Source: JACTMI01 sp964618415 | GTDB taxonomy: Bacteria > Acidobacteriota > Thermoanaerobaculia > Multivoradales > JAGPDF01 | Reading direction: 5' to 3' | DNA length: 28,995 nucleotides | Assembly: GCA_964618415.1 (NCBI GenBank) | Contig: CAZUAT010000044.1 | Span: 1-28,995 of the forward strand | Shown: positions 14,940 to 21,581 of the stretch, in pieces | Numbering within the stretch: position 1 is the first letter of the stretch | Layout: each line of letters opens with the position of its first letter | Notes under the pieces: generated by a model | Databases searched by the model: none | Told to the model about the DNA's origin: nothing | Seen by the model: the letters and a program-made list of their open reading frames with translations, nothing else | Translations under genes and position numbers: made by a program

Positions 14940-15695
14940 ATGAGTGGAATGAAGGGCAAGGTCGCCGTAGTGACTGGCGGGGGCTCGGGGCTGGGCGAGG
15001 CGATCGGGAAGCTGCTGGCGCGCAACGGCGTCAAGGTGGTGCTCTCCGATATCCGACTGGCGGGCGCCGAGCGGGTCGCGGCGGAGATCGCCGCCGCCGG
15101 CGGAACGGCAAGCGCTTTCGAGCAGGACACCGCCCGCGCGGAGGACAACGAAGCGGTCGTGCGCCACGCGGTGGCCACCTTCGGCGCGCTGCACTACGCC
15201 GTCAACAATGCCGGCATCGGCGGCGCGGCGGCGCCGACCGGCGAGACCGATCTCGCGGAATGGCGCCGGGTCGTCGACATCAACCTCAACGGCGTCCTCT
15301 ACGGCATGCGCTACCAGATCCCGGCGATGCTCGCGGCGGGCGCCGAGCAGTGCGCCATCGTCAACATGGCCTCGATCCACGGCGCCGTCGCCGCGATCGG
15401 CAACTCCGCCTACACTGCGGCCAAGCACGGCGTCGTCGGCCTGACCAAGAACGCGGCCGCCGAGTACGGCCCCCAGGGGCTGCGGATCAACTGCGTCGGC
15501 CCGGCCTACATCGATACGCCCCTGCTCGCGCACCTGCCGGCGGAGGTCCGTGCCGAGCTGGTCAGCCGCCATCCGCTCGGCCGTTTGGGTCGCGCCGAGG
15601 AGGTCGCCCCGCTCGTCTGCTTCCTCCTCTCGGACGAGGCCTCCTTCATCACCGGCGGCTACTACCTGGTCGACGGCGGCTACACGGCGATCTGA
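14940..15695 (+). CDS. Short-chain dehydrogenase/reductase (SDR), classical type
   Basis: NAD(P)-dependent oxidoreductase of 251 residues; the substrate is unknown. Start ATG at 14940 has an excellent ribosome binding site, AGAAGGAGG at 14925-14933, six bases upstream. Rossmann motif TGGGSGLGEAIG near the N-terminus, acidic D after beta-2 (LSDIRL) which favours NAD(H), NNAG in the beta-4 region, catalytic S145 (MASIHG), Y158 and K162 (YTAAKHG), and the substrate-loop start CVGPAYIDTPL. It ends GGYYLVDGGYTAI, the standard classical-SDR C-terminus. All catalytic residues are intact and the length is normal. It appears as a single gene, followed by 216 bases without a recognisable gene that contain a 7-bp hairpin. 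Confidence 0.92.
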   Translation: MSGMKGKVAVVTGGGSGLGEAIGKLLARNGVKVVLSDIRLAGAERVAAEIAAAGGTASAFEQDTARAEDNEAVVRHAVATFGALHYAVNNAGIGGAAAPTGETDLAEWRRVVDINLNGVLYGMRYQIPAMLAAGAEQCAIVNMASIHGAVAAIGNSAYTAAKHGVVGLTKNAAAEYGPQGLRINCVGPAYIDTPLLAHLPAEVRAELVSRHPLGRLGRAEEVAPLVCFLLSDEASFITGGYYLVDGGYTAI

Positions 15696-15770
15696 AGCGC
15701 CTGCGAGAGCGTCGGAGTATGACGAAGGTCGCGCCTTCGCTCTCTCCCAAGCCCGCGCCGTCCACCGTCG

Positions 15771-15787
15771 CTGGCTGGATCAGCCAG
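15771..15787. repeat. Short perfect hairpin downstream of the SDR gene
   Basis: CTGGCTG - GAT - CAGCCAG, a 7-bp perfect stem 75 bases after the SDR stop. There is no T-tract. It may act as a weak terminator or mRNA-end stabiliser. The rest of the 15696-15911 spacer shows no gene that I recognise. Confidence 0.35.
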
Positions 15788-15911
15788 TCCTGATTCGGAA
15801 AGGTTCCGGCCTCGGTCGTCGAACCGTTGCCCCCGGCCGCGCGACGCACCGAGATTGAGGCCACCGGCGGCCGTGGGACGGACGCGAGCTCCGTGAGATG
15901 CTCCGCGCACC

Positions 15912-16565
15912 ATGTTCATCGGCCACTTCGCTCTCGGCCTGGCGGCCAAGCCGGCCGCTCCTCGGGCTTCGCTCGGCACCCTCTTTCTGGCCACTCAGTT
16001 GATCGACCTGCTGTGGCCGACGTTGCTCCTCCTCGGCCTCGAGACGGTGGCGATCGTGCCCGGCGCGACGGCGGTGACGCCGCTCGAGTTCACCCACTAT
16101 CCGATCACCCACAGCCTGCTCGCGGTGGTCGGCTGGGCGGTGCTGTTTGCCGGCGTCTACTTCGCGCTGCGGCGCTGGGTGGTTGGTGCCGTGGTGTGTG
16201 GCGCCCTGGTGGTGAGCCATTGGTTGCTCGACCTGCTCACCCACGCCCCGGACCTACCACTCGCGCCGGGCGGGTCGGCGCGGCTCGGCCTCGGGCTGTG
16301 GAATCACCCCGTGCTGGCGATCGGACTCGAGCTCGGGCTGTTCGCGGCCGGCATCGTCCTCTACCTGCGAGCGACGCGGGCGCGGGATCGCGCCGGCAAC
16401 CTGATCCTGGGCGGCCTCGTGGCGTTCCTGCTGCTGGTACACCTCTCCAACCTCTTCGGCCCGCTGCCACCCAGCGTCACGGCGATCGCCTGGGTAGGAC
16501 AGGCGCAATGGCTGCTCGTCGCCTGGGCCTACTGGGCCGATCGCCATCGCGAAGTGGTGCGGTAG
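15912..16565 (+). CDS. DUF457-like integral membrane protein (membrane-bound 'metal-dependent hydrolase' family)
   Basis: Polytopic membrane protein of 217 residues with about six hydrophobic helices. It begins MFIGHFALGLAAK and has the family's conserved histidine/aspartate sites facing the membrane surface: H5, HYPITHSLL (residues about 57-65), and SHWLLDLLTHAPDLPL (about 101-116). This pattern (His-containing start, THS, and HxxxDxxTH) is that of the DUF457/YdjM-type family annotated as membrane-bound metal-dependent hydrolases; enzymatic activity is not established for most members. ATG at 15912 has only a weak GAGATG-like sequence upstream. It stands alone between the SDR gene and the hisI remnant. 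Confidence 0.75.
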   Translation: MFIGHFALGLAAKPAAPRASLGTLFLATQLIDLLWPTLLLLGLETVAIVPGATAVTPLEFTHYPITHSLLAVVGWAVLFAGVYFALRRWVVGAVVCGALVVSHWLLDLLTHAPDLPLAPGGSARLGLGLWNHPVLAIGLELGLFAAGIVLYLRATRARDRAGNLILGGLVAFLLLVHLSNLFGPLPPSVTAIAWVGQAQWLLVAWAYWADRHREVVR

Positions 16566-16605
16566 CGACGGGTCGCGCCTCGTCGGATGAGACGCGGACT
16601 CTGAC

Positions 16606-16639
16606 GGCCGGCGGGCTTTTTCGTCTTTCTCGCCGGACC
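16606..16639. repeat. Inverted repeat with T-rich loop after the DUF457-like gene
   Basis: GG-CCGGCG (16606-16613) pairs with CGCCGG-A-CC (16631-16639) around a loop containing TTTTT and TTT. It lies about 40 bases after the membrane-protein stop and 33 bases before the hisI remnant. It could contribute to transcription termination, but the T-run sits in the loop, not after the stem. Confidence 0.3.
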
Positions 16640-16671
16640 ACGGGCTCGCACGAGGGATCAGGGAGAACCTC

Positions 16672-16857
16672 ATGGAGCTCGACTAGTCGAAATCAGAGGG
16701 GCTGGTCCCCGCCGTCGTGCAGGAGGCCGGAAGCGGCCGCGTGCTGATGGTGGGGTTCATGGACGAGGCGGCGTTCGCCGAGACGGTGGCAAGCGGCGAG
16801 GTGACCTTCTTCAGCCGTTCGCGCCGGCGGCGCTGGAGGAAGGTAGCGACCTCCGGG
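16672..16857 (+). pseudogene. hisI: hisI (phosphoribosyl-AMP cyclohydrolase) remnant: nonsense codon and missing C-terminal half
   Basis: A start region with ribosome binding site (GGGAG at 16661-16665) and ATG at 16672 reads MELD, then TAG at 16684-16686, then continues in frame as SKSEGLVPAVVQEAGSGRVL, MVGFMDEAAFAETVASGEVT, FFSRSRRRRWRK, ATSG. This is the N-terminal third to half of HisI/HisIE (LVPAIVQ..., VLMLAYMNEEAL, TFWSRSRxxLWRKGETSG). The G of WRKGE is replaced by V, and homology stops at about 16857. The zinc- and magnesium-binding C-terminal part (CDxDxD and the two-Cys segment) is absent in all frames of the following bases. So there are two independent lesions: a stop at codon 5 and a 3' truncation. 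A fragment of a transposase lies just beyond. Confidence 0.8.
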
Positions 16858-16922
16858 GTATCCGAACGGTCGCCGCGCGGCGGTTCTCGATTTCGTCGGG
16901 ATCGGTGGCCAGGTCTCCAGCC

Positions 16923-17054
16923 GGTGCGGCGCTCTGCTCGCTTTCGCCGCTCGCGGCGACCCCGGGCCGCGTTGCTGCAGAAGCCCCAATCGCGCAGGAA
17001 GTGCTGGCCCGGTTCGGGTACGTGATCGAGGACGCGGGCCAGGGACTCCAAGGT
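16923..17054 (-). mobile_element. IS91-type (Y2) transposase fragment
   Basis: On the minus strand, residues LESLARVLDHVPEPGQHF, LRDWGFCSNAARGRRERRKR follow without a stop. They resemble the late part of IS91-family transposases (Y2_Tnp, PF04986-like), where the pattern is LEWLARLxxHIPDPGQ...RYYGxYSNxxRGKRR. No catalytic tyrosines, zinc-binding N-terminus or terminal oriIS/terIS can be seen, so this is only a scar about 44 codons long. Its position right after the truncated hisI suggests that an insertion and later decay broke that gene. Recognition is by motif only. Confidence 0.6.
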
Positions 17055-17081
17055 GCCGAGACACCGGGTCGATCGACCGGA

Positions 17082-17102
17082 TATATATCGATTCGATAGT
17101 AT
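17082..17102 (+). promoter_or_regulatory. AT-rich palindrome/-10 region before the serine hydrolase-padR operon
   Basis: Perfect inverted repeat TATCGA-T-TCGATA at 17086-17098, inside ATATATATCGATTCGATAGT, a strikingly AT-rich island for this genome. A -10-like TAGTAT (17097-17102) lies six bases before the GTG start, and there is no ribosome binding site, which suggests a leaderless transcript. The palindrome overlaps the promoter, so it is a candidate operator for the PadR regulator encoded as the second gene of the operon. Confidence 0.55.
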
Positions 17103-17108
17103 CGGACC

Positions 17109-18560
17109 GTGAGTATCGGATTCGCGCGGTCGCGATGTCGGGCGATCTCAGCCGCCACCCTGGCCTTCTGGCTGTCACCGACCGGCGTGGCATCGGCCGG
17201 AGATTCGCCGACGGCGGCGAACTTCGTTTCGACCGAGCGGCTCGCCGCAGTCGAGCGGTTCGTCGCGAAGCAACGCGGACGGCTCGGACTTCCGGCGGTC
17301 GCCGTCTCGATCGCGACTCCCCACGAGGTGGTCCTCGCAGCGGCTTTCGGCCCGGAGGCCGAAAGCGGCGCGATCACGGCGAGGACGCCGTTCTTCCTCG
17401 GCTCGGTGACGAAGACGTTGACGGCGAGTGCCGCGCTCGAGCTGTGGGCCGAGGGCCGGCTCGATCTCGACGCGCCGATCGAGTCGACGCTTCCCGATTT
17501 CTCGATGCGCCCGCCGTTCGAGCCCCGATCGATCACCGCGCACCACCTGCTGCAGCATCGCAGCGGCATCCGTCAGTGGAGCGGGCACGATCGGCGGGCT
17601 CAGGAGACGGGGCGCGCCGACGAGATCGCTCCCGGCGGTCCGCCGGGCGCCGAAAGCGAGTACTCGTCGCTCAACTACATCCTGCTCGGCCGCCTCGTCG
17701 CGGCCGCGGACGGCGGCGGCTACGCGGACGCGCTGCGTCGCCACGTGCTCGATCCGCTCGGGCTCGCGGACGCCAGCGTTGCGCTCGCCGAACCGTGGCC
17801 GCGGAACCTCGCTCCGGGCCACCAGTCGCTGTTCGGGTTCCAGGTCCGGCGGCGAGAGCCGCCTCCTCCGCCGGCGCTCGTCCCGGCCGGCTTCGTCGCG
17901 GCCTCGGTCACCGATCTCGGCCGCTTCGGCGGGGCGCTCGTCGGCAGCGGACGATTCGCCGGCGCGCAGGTTCTCGATCCCGCCGCAGTGGCCGCGACGC
18001 TCGGACCGTTGGACGCGAAAGGCGCCGCGCTCGGGTGGGGTCGGTCACGGCGGCACGGAGCGCTCGTCCTCGAGCATGCCGGCAGCTCCCGGACTTCGGC
18101 GGCGCGGGTGCGTCTCGTGCCGAGCGCCGGACTCGCGATCAGCGTCCTCACGAACACGAACAGCGGGCCGTTCTTCTCGGCGACGGCCGAGCTCGTGGAC
18201 GGCATCCACGCGATCCTGGCGGGCGTTCCCGCCCCCGTCGTCTGGCCCCGGGAGCGGCTGCTCGAGGGGGCGCTCGCCCTCGGCGTGCTCTTCGCTCTGG
18301 CGCAGATGGGAAGGCGTGTCCGCGCATGGTCGCGGGCGGGTCGACCGATCCGGATGAAGCCTTCCGCCCGTGCCTTGCGACCATTCGCATTCGAGCTCGC
18401 GGCGAGCGCCGTCGTTCTCGTCGGCGTGCCGCGCTACTTCGGGGTGCCCTTGCGCACCCTGGTCGAATACTTTCCCGATCTCGGCTTCGCGCTCTGGATT
18501 TCCGCCGTAGCGGGGGTCGTCGGCGGCCTCTTCCTGACCCTGGCCCGTTCCCAGAAGTGA
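17109..18560 (+). CDS. Exported serine hydrolase of the class C beta-lactamase (Beta-lactamase PF00144) family with C-terminal membrane helices
   Basis: Predicted secreted or membrane-tethered serine hydrolase, 483 residues; esterase, peptidase or related activity cannot be told apart. GTG at 17109 is chosen because it gives a proper signal peptide (RSRCR, then ISAATLAFWLSPTGVASA). Catalytic motifs: S99-V-T-K102; Y185 in EYSSLNYILLG, where the second motif reads YSS instead of YSN; and H323-A-G in place of the KTG/HTG motif. After the catalytic domain (about 40-375) there are three hydrophobic segments (about 378-398, 420-440, 455-478), so the enzyme is anchored by its C-terminus. The PadR regulator gene follows five bases later. 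Upstream is the palindrome discussed separately. Confidence 0.85.
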   Translation: MSIGFARSRCRAISAATLAFWLSPTGVASAGDSPTAANFVSTERLAAVERFVAKQRGRLGLPAVAVSIATPHEVVLAAAFGPEAESGAITARTPFFLGSVTKTLTASAALELWAEGRLDLDAPIESTLPDFSMRPPFEPRSITAHHLLQHRSGIRQWSGHDRRAQETGRADEIAPGGPPGAESEYSSLNYILLGRLVAAADGGGYADALRRHVLDPLGLADASVALAEPWPRNLAPGHQSLFGFQVRRREPPPPPALVPAGFVAASVTDLGRFGGALVGSGRFAGAQVLDPAAVAATLGPLDAKGAALGWGRSRRHGALVLEHAGSSRTSAARVRLVPSAGLAISVLTNTNSGPFFSATAELVDGIHAILAGVPAPVVWPRERLLEGALALGVLFALAQMGRRVRAWSRAGRPIRMKPSARALRPFAFELAASAVVLVGVPRYFGVPLRTLVEYFPDLGFALWISAVAGVVGGLFLTLARSQK

Positions 18561-18565
18561 CGCGG

Positions 18566-19177
18566 ATGCGACGCAACCCGACGGAGTTCGCCATTCTCGG
18601 CCTGCTCGCCGAGCAGCCGATGACCGGCTACGACATCAAGCGCGAAGTGGAGGCGCGCCTGAGCAGCTTCTGGTCGGAGAGCTACGGCCACATCTATCCG
18701 ATGCTGCGCCGTCTGCGGGAGCGGAAGCTGGTCACGATGCGTCTCGTGGCCGGCCGCAGCGGACCGGCGCACCGCAAGCTCTACGCCCTTACCGCCGCGG
18801 GTCGCGCCGCTCTGGGCGCCTGGTTCGAAACGCCGATCACCCCTTCGCGACCGCGAAACGAACTCCTGCTCCGCGTCTTCTTCGGGCGCCACGCGCCGCC
18901 CGGCGTGCTGGCGCGCGATCTCGAGGCCTACGGCAAGTCGAGCCTCGCCATCGTGGAGCAGCTCGCCGCCGTGCGTCGCGCGCTCGACGAGGAAGAGCCC
19001 GATTCCCCCGACCGAGAGTATCTGGAGGCGGTCCTCGACGCCGGAGAGCGGATCTTCGAGACGCTGGGGCGGTGGAGCCGCGACACGCTTTCGCGTTTCG
19101 AAGCGCGGCGCGGCCAAAGGGCCCGCGGGACCCGACCCGGCCGACGGGCGGGGGCGAAACGCGTCAGGTCGACCTGA
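18566..19177 (+). CDS. PadR-family transcriptional regulator
   Basis: DNA-binding repressor of 203 residues. N-terminal winged helix: FAILGLLAEQPMTGYDIKRE, then SYGHIYPMLRRLRERKLVTM, then KLYALTAAGRAAL, the classical PadR signature. The C-terminal part (about 95-180) is the Vir_C_2-like coiled dimerisation helix region (NELLLRVFFGRHAPP, REYLEAVLDAGE). The last 20 residues are Arg-rich and probably disordered. It begins five bases after the serine hydrolase stop, so the two are co-transcribed. Autoregulation through the palindrome at 17086-17098 is a reasonable guess. The gene ends in a palindrome (TCAGGTCGACCTGA, 19164-19177) that includes its stop codon. Confidence 0.93.
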   Translation: MRRNPTEFAILGLLAEQPMTGYDIKREVEARLSSFWSESYGHIYPMLRRLRERKLVTMRLVAGRSGPAHRKLYALTAAGRAALGAWFETPITPSRPRNELLLRVFFGRHAPPGVLARDLEAYGKSSLAIVEQLAAVRRALDEEEPDSPDREYLEAVLDAGERIFETLGRWSRDTLSRFEARRGQRARGTRPGRRAGAKRVRST

Positions 19178-19185
19178 TCCGCGAG

Positions 19186-19218
19186 CCCGGCGGACCGCGT
19201 TTCGCGCGGCCCGCCGGG
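19186..19218. terminator. Strong bidirectional hairpin between padR and the CBS gene
   Basis: CCCGGCGGACCGCG (19186-19199), loop TTTCG, CGCGGCCCGCCGGG (19205-19218): 14-bp arms with a single A-C mismatch. It lies between the convergent stops of padR (plus) and the CBS-domain gene (minus). It has no long T-tract, but its stability and position make a bidirectional termination role likely. Confidence 0.65.
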
Positions 19219-19225
19219 AGGGCGG

Positions 19226-19687
19226 TCAGGCGGCGGAGGCGACCGCCGGCAGCCTACGATGGGCGCAGATCTGCTCCATCGCGGCGAGGATCGGCTTGCG
19301 GAGCGCCTCGTTCTCCCCGGCGTACGCGACGATGTCGTTCATCGACAGCATGCCGGCGAGGCGCCCGTCCTCGAGCACGACCAGTCGCCGGACTCGCTGC
19401 TTGCCCATCGTCGCGAGCGCCTTGACGACGTCGTCCTCGGGCGAACAGCCGTGGAGATGGCCGCTCGAGACCTCGGCGACGGCGCGTTCGTTCGGCCGCG
19501 CTCCGTGGAGCGCGAGCGACATGCAGATGTCGCGGTCGGTGATCACGCCGACGACCTTGCCGCCGTCGACCACCGGGAGGATCCCGCAGTCGTTGTCCCA
19601 CATCCGGATCGCGGCCGAGGCGAGGCTATCGTCCGGATCGCAGGACTTCACTTCGCGCGTCATCAGATCCTTCACCTGGACTCTCAT
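19226..19687 (-). CDS. CBS-domain protein (paired CBS domains)
   Basis: Small cytoplasmic protein of 153 residues made almost only of two CBS domains, which bind adenine nucleotides and act as energy or stress sensors. ATG at 19687 is preferred over GTG at 19690 because GGAGGAGG on the minus strand (19700-19693) then sits five bases upstream instead of two. CBS 1: VKDLMTREVKSCDPDDSL, then DCGILPVVDGGKVVGVITDRD. CBS 2: VAEVSSGHLHGCSPEDDVVKA, then RRLVVLEDGRLAGMLSMNDI. No catalytic domain is attached. It lies 22 bases after the Hsp20 stop on the same strand, so both probably form one stress operon. Confidence 0.92.
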   Translation of the reverse strand: MRVQVKDLMTREVKSCDPDDSLASAAIRMWDNDCGILPVVDGGKVVGVITDRDICMSLALHGARPNERAVAEVSSGHLHGCSPEDDVVKALATMGKQRVRRLVVLEDGRLAGMLSMNDIVAYAGENEALRKPILAAMEQICAHRRLPAVASAA

Positions 19688-19709
19688 CACGCCCTCCTCC
19701 GTGTCCGCG

Positions 19710-20174
19710 TCACTTGACGGCGATCTTCTCCGGCTCGACCTTCTTCTCGGGCGGGTAGGGGATCGCGACTTCGAGCACGCCGTCGGCGAACTTCGCGTCG
19801 ACCTTCTTCGGATCGACCTCGAAGTTGAGCGCCATGCGGCGGAAGAACTCGCCGTGCTGGCGCTCGGCGCGGTAGAAGTACTTCTCCTCGACCTCGCTCT
19901 CTTCCTTGCGCTCGCCGAAGATGACGAGATCGCCGTCGTCGATCTCGACCTTGACGTTCTCCTTCTTGACGCCCGGCAGGTCGACCTTCACGTGGAGCTC
20001 GCCGTTCTTCTCGAAGACGTCCATGGTCGGCGCCCACTCGAACCCGTTGGCGAGCTCGCGCAGCGGCCGCACGGAGCGGAACAGGAGCGGACGGTCCCAG
20101 AACCCCTCCATGTCACGGCGAAGCTCGTCGAGAAACGGAACCATCGCGTCCTTCTTCTTGGCCAGGCTCAACAT
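19710..20174 (-). CDS. Small heat shock protein, Hsp20/alpha-crystallin family
   Basis: ATP-independent holdase chaperone of 154 residues. ATG at 20174 has an AAGGAGG on the minus strand (20181-20188) at good distance; the frame extends further upstream but without a ribosome binding site. N-terminal arm 1-48, then the alpha-crystallin domain (about 49-145): APTMDVFEKNGELHVKVDLP, GVKKENVKVEIDDGDLVIFG, the loop ERKEESEVEEKYFYRAER, FRRMALNFEVD, and the diagnostic AxxxxGVLEVAIP (KFADGVLEVAIPYP). The C-terminal extension is VEPEKIAVK, with an IxV-like IAV. All elements of a functional sHsp are there. No sigma-32-like or CIRCE site could be identified upstream. Confidence 0.95.
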   Translation of the reverse strand: MLSLAKKKDAMVPFLDELRRDMEGFWDRPLLFRSVRPLRELANGFEWAPTMDVFEKNGELHVKVDLPGVKKENVKVEIDDGDLVIFGERKEESEVEEKYFYRAERQHGEFFRRMALNFEVDPKKVDAKFADGVLEVAIPYPPEKKVEPEKIAVK

Positions 20175-20476
20175 GACGTCCTCCTTGGTCGCCGGGGTGC
20201 CCGCCGGAACGCGGGGTGGCGACGCTGAGCAAACCGTACGCTTCGCGACGGGGTCCACCAACATCCCGTGGGGCGGTATCCAGCGGGCTCGTCTCCCCAC
20301 GCCACGGGTAGGGGTCCGCTACCCCGCCGGGCGGCGGCGCGGGCGGCGAGGAGCACGGCCGGAGCAGTGCCGCGATTGGCCGGCTGCACGAGCCGATTGC
20401 CCGCCGGCAGGTCGGCGAGCTGGGAATCCCACCAGCGACGGTGCGAGCCGGCAAGCGCGCCGAGAGTGCGCTCGGG

Positions 20477-20502
20477 TGGCGCGAGCGTACTCGCTCGCGC
20501 CA
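20477..20502. repeat. Perfect 11-bp inverted repeat (hairpin 1)
   Basis: TGGCGCGAGCG - TACT - CGCTCGCGCCA: perfect arms with a tetraloop, about 210 bases before the usp fragment. It may be a structured RNA leader element, a transcription pause site or an extragenic repeat. Confidence 0.6.
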
Positions 20503-20514
20503 GAGCGAGCCGGA

Positions 20515-20545
20515 GGAGCGAAGCACCCGCGGGGGTGGGAGCTCC
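20515..20545. repeat. Second adjacent hairpin with internal loop (hairpin 2)
   Basis: GGAGC (20515-20519) pairs with GCTCC (20541-20545), and CACCC (20524-20528) pairs with GGGTG (20533-20537), enclosing a 4-base loop. It starts 12 bases after hairpin 1. The double-hairpin arrangement hints at a folded leader or REP-like element. Confidence 0.45.
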
Positions 20546-20709
20546 GTCGTTCCTCCAACCGCCGGAACGGGCGGGCGTGCCGGGGTCGACCGAACCGGCC
20601 GCCCACCCGTTGGGACGGTGCGGCAAGTGGGTTCTCCCACTAACTTCGACCTCCAGGTGGGCGCGCCGCGCGTGGAAGCGTCGCTCCGCATACGAAAGAG
20701 GGAGGGATC

Positions 20710-20879
20710 ATGAGAATCCTGGTCGCAGTGGACAGTTCCGCGTGCAGCCGTGCCGCCCTCGACGAAGTGGGCGACCGACCCTGGCCGAAGAGCACCGAGG
20801 TTCCCGTGCTCTCGGTCGAGATCGTGCGCCGCGCGACGCGTTCGCCCGGGAGCCGCTCGACGGGACGCTCCCGCGGGCG

Positions 20880-20883
<4 letters not shown>
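20710..20883 (+). pseudogene. Truncated universal stress protein (N-terminal fragment)
   Basis: ATG at 20710 with a good ribosome binding site (GAGGGAGGG just upstream) opens a 57-codon frame: MRILVAVDSSACSRAALDEV, RPWPKSTEVPVLSVEIV. This is the first beta-alpha-beta unit of a UspA-family protein (ILVAVDGSxxSxxAL, EVxVLSVVE). After about residue 39 the sequence turns into an Arg/Ser-rich string and stops at TGA 20881-20883. Intact Usp proteins have about 140-150 residues with a GxxGx9G(S/T) ATP-binding end, which is missing. Its stop overlaps the ATG of the ABC ATPase gene (ATGA). Protein function is probably lost, but its start signals may now deliver ribosomes to the ABC operon. Confidence 0.75.

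Positions 20884-21577
<694 letters not shown>

Positions 21578-21581
<4 letters not shown>

Larger units (their letters stand above)
20175..20709. other. 535-base divergent spacer without a recognisable gene
   Basis: The spacer separates the hsp20-CBS operon (minus) from the usp fragment and ABC operon (plus). Open frames exist on both strands but none has conserved-looking protein features: they are Arg/Pro/Ala-rich and differ in frame without any family motif. It must hold the promoters of both flanking units, but I cannot place them with confidence. It does hold two adjacent strong hairpins, listed separately. Confidence 0.5.

Noticed and set aside
13304..15178. Single 624-codon minus-strand gene covering the propeller protein and upstream DNA
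   Set aside because: The signal peptide and ribosome binding site set the start at 14665; the upstream part overlaps the SDR gene.
16811..17569. 252-codon minus-strand open frame across the transposase scar and the hydrolase start
   Set aside because: Its sequence has no family motif, and the transposase-like residues are in a different minus-strand frame.
20175..20300. Heat-shock promoter (sigma-32 type) or CIRCE element for hsp20
   Set aside because: I found no match to either consensus on the minus strand upstream of the start codon.
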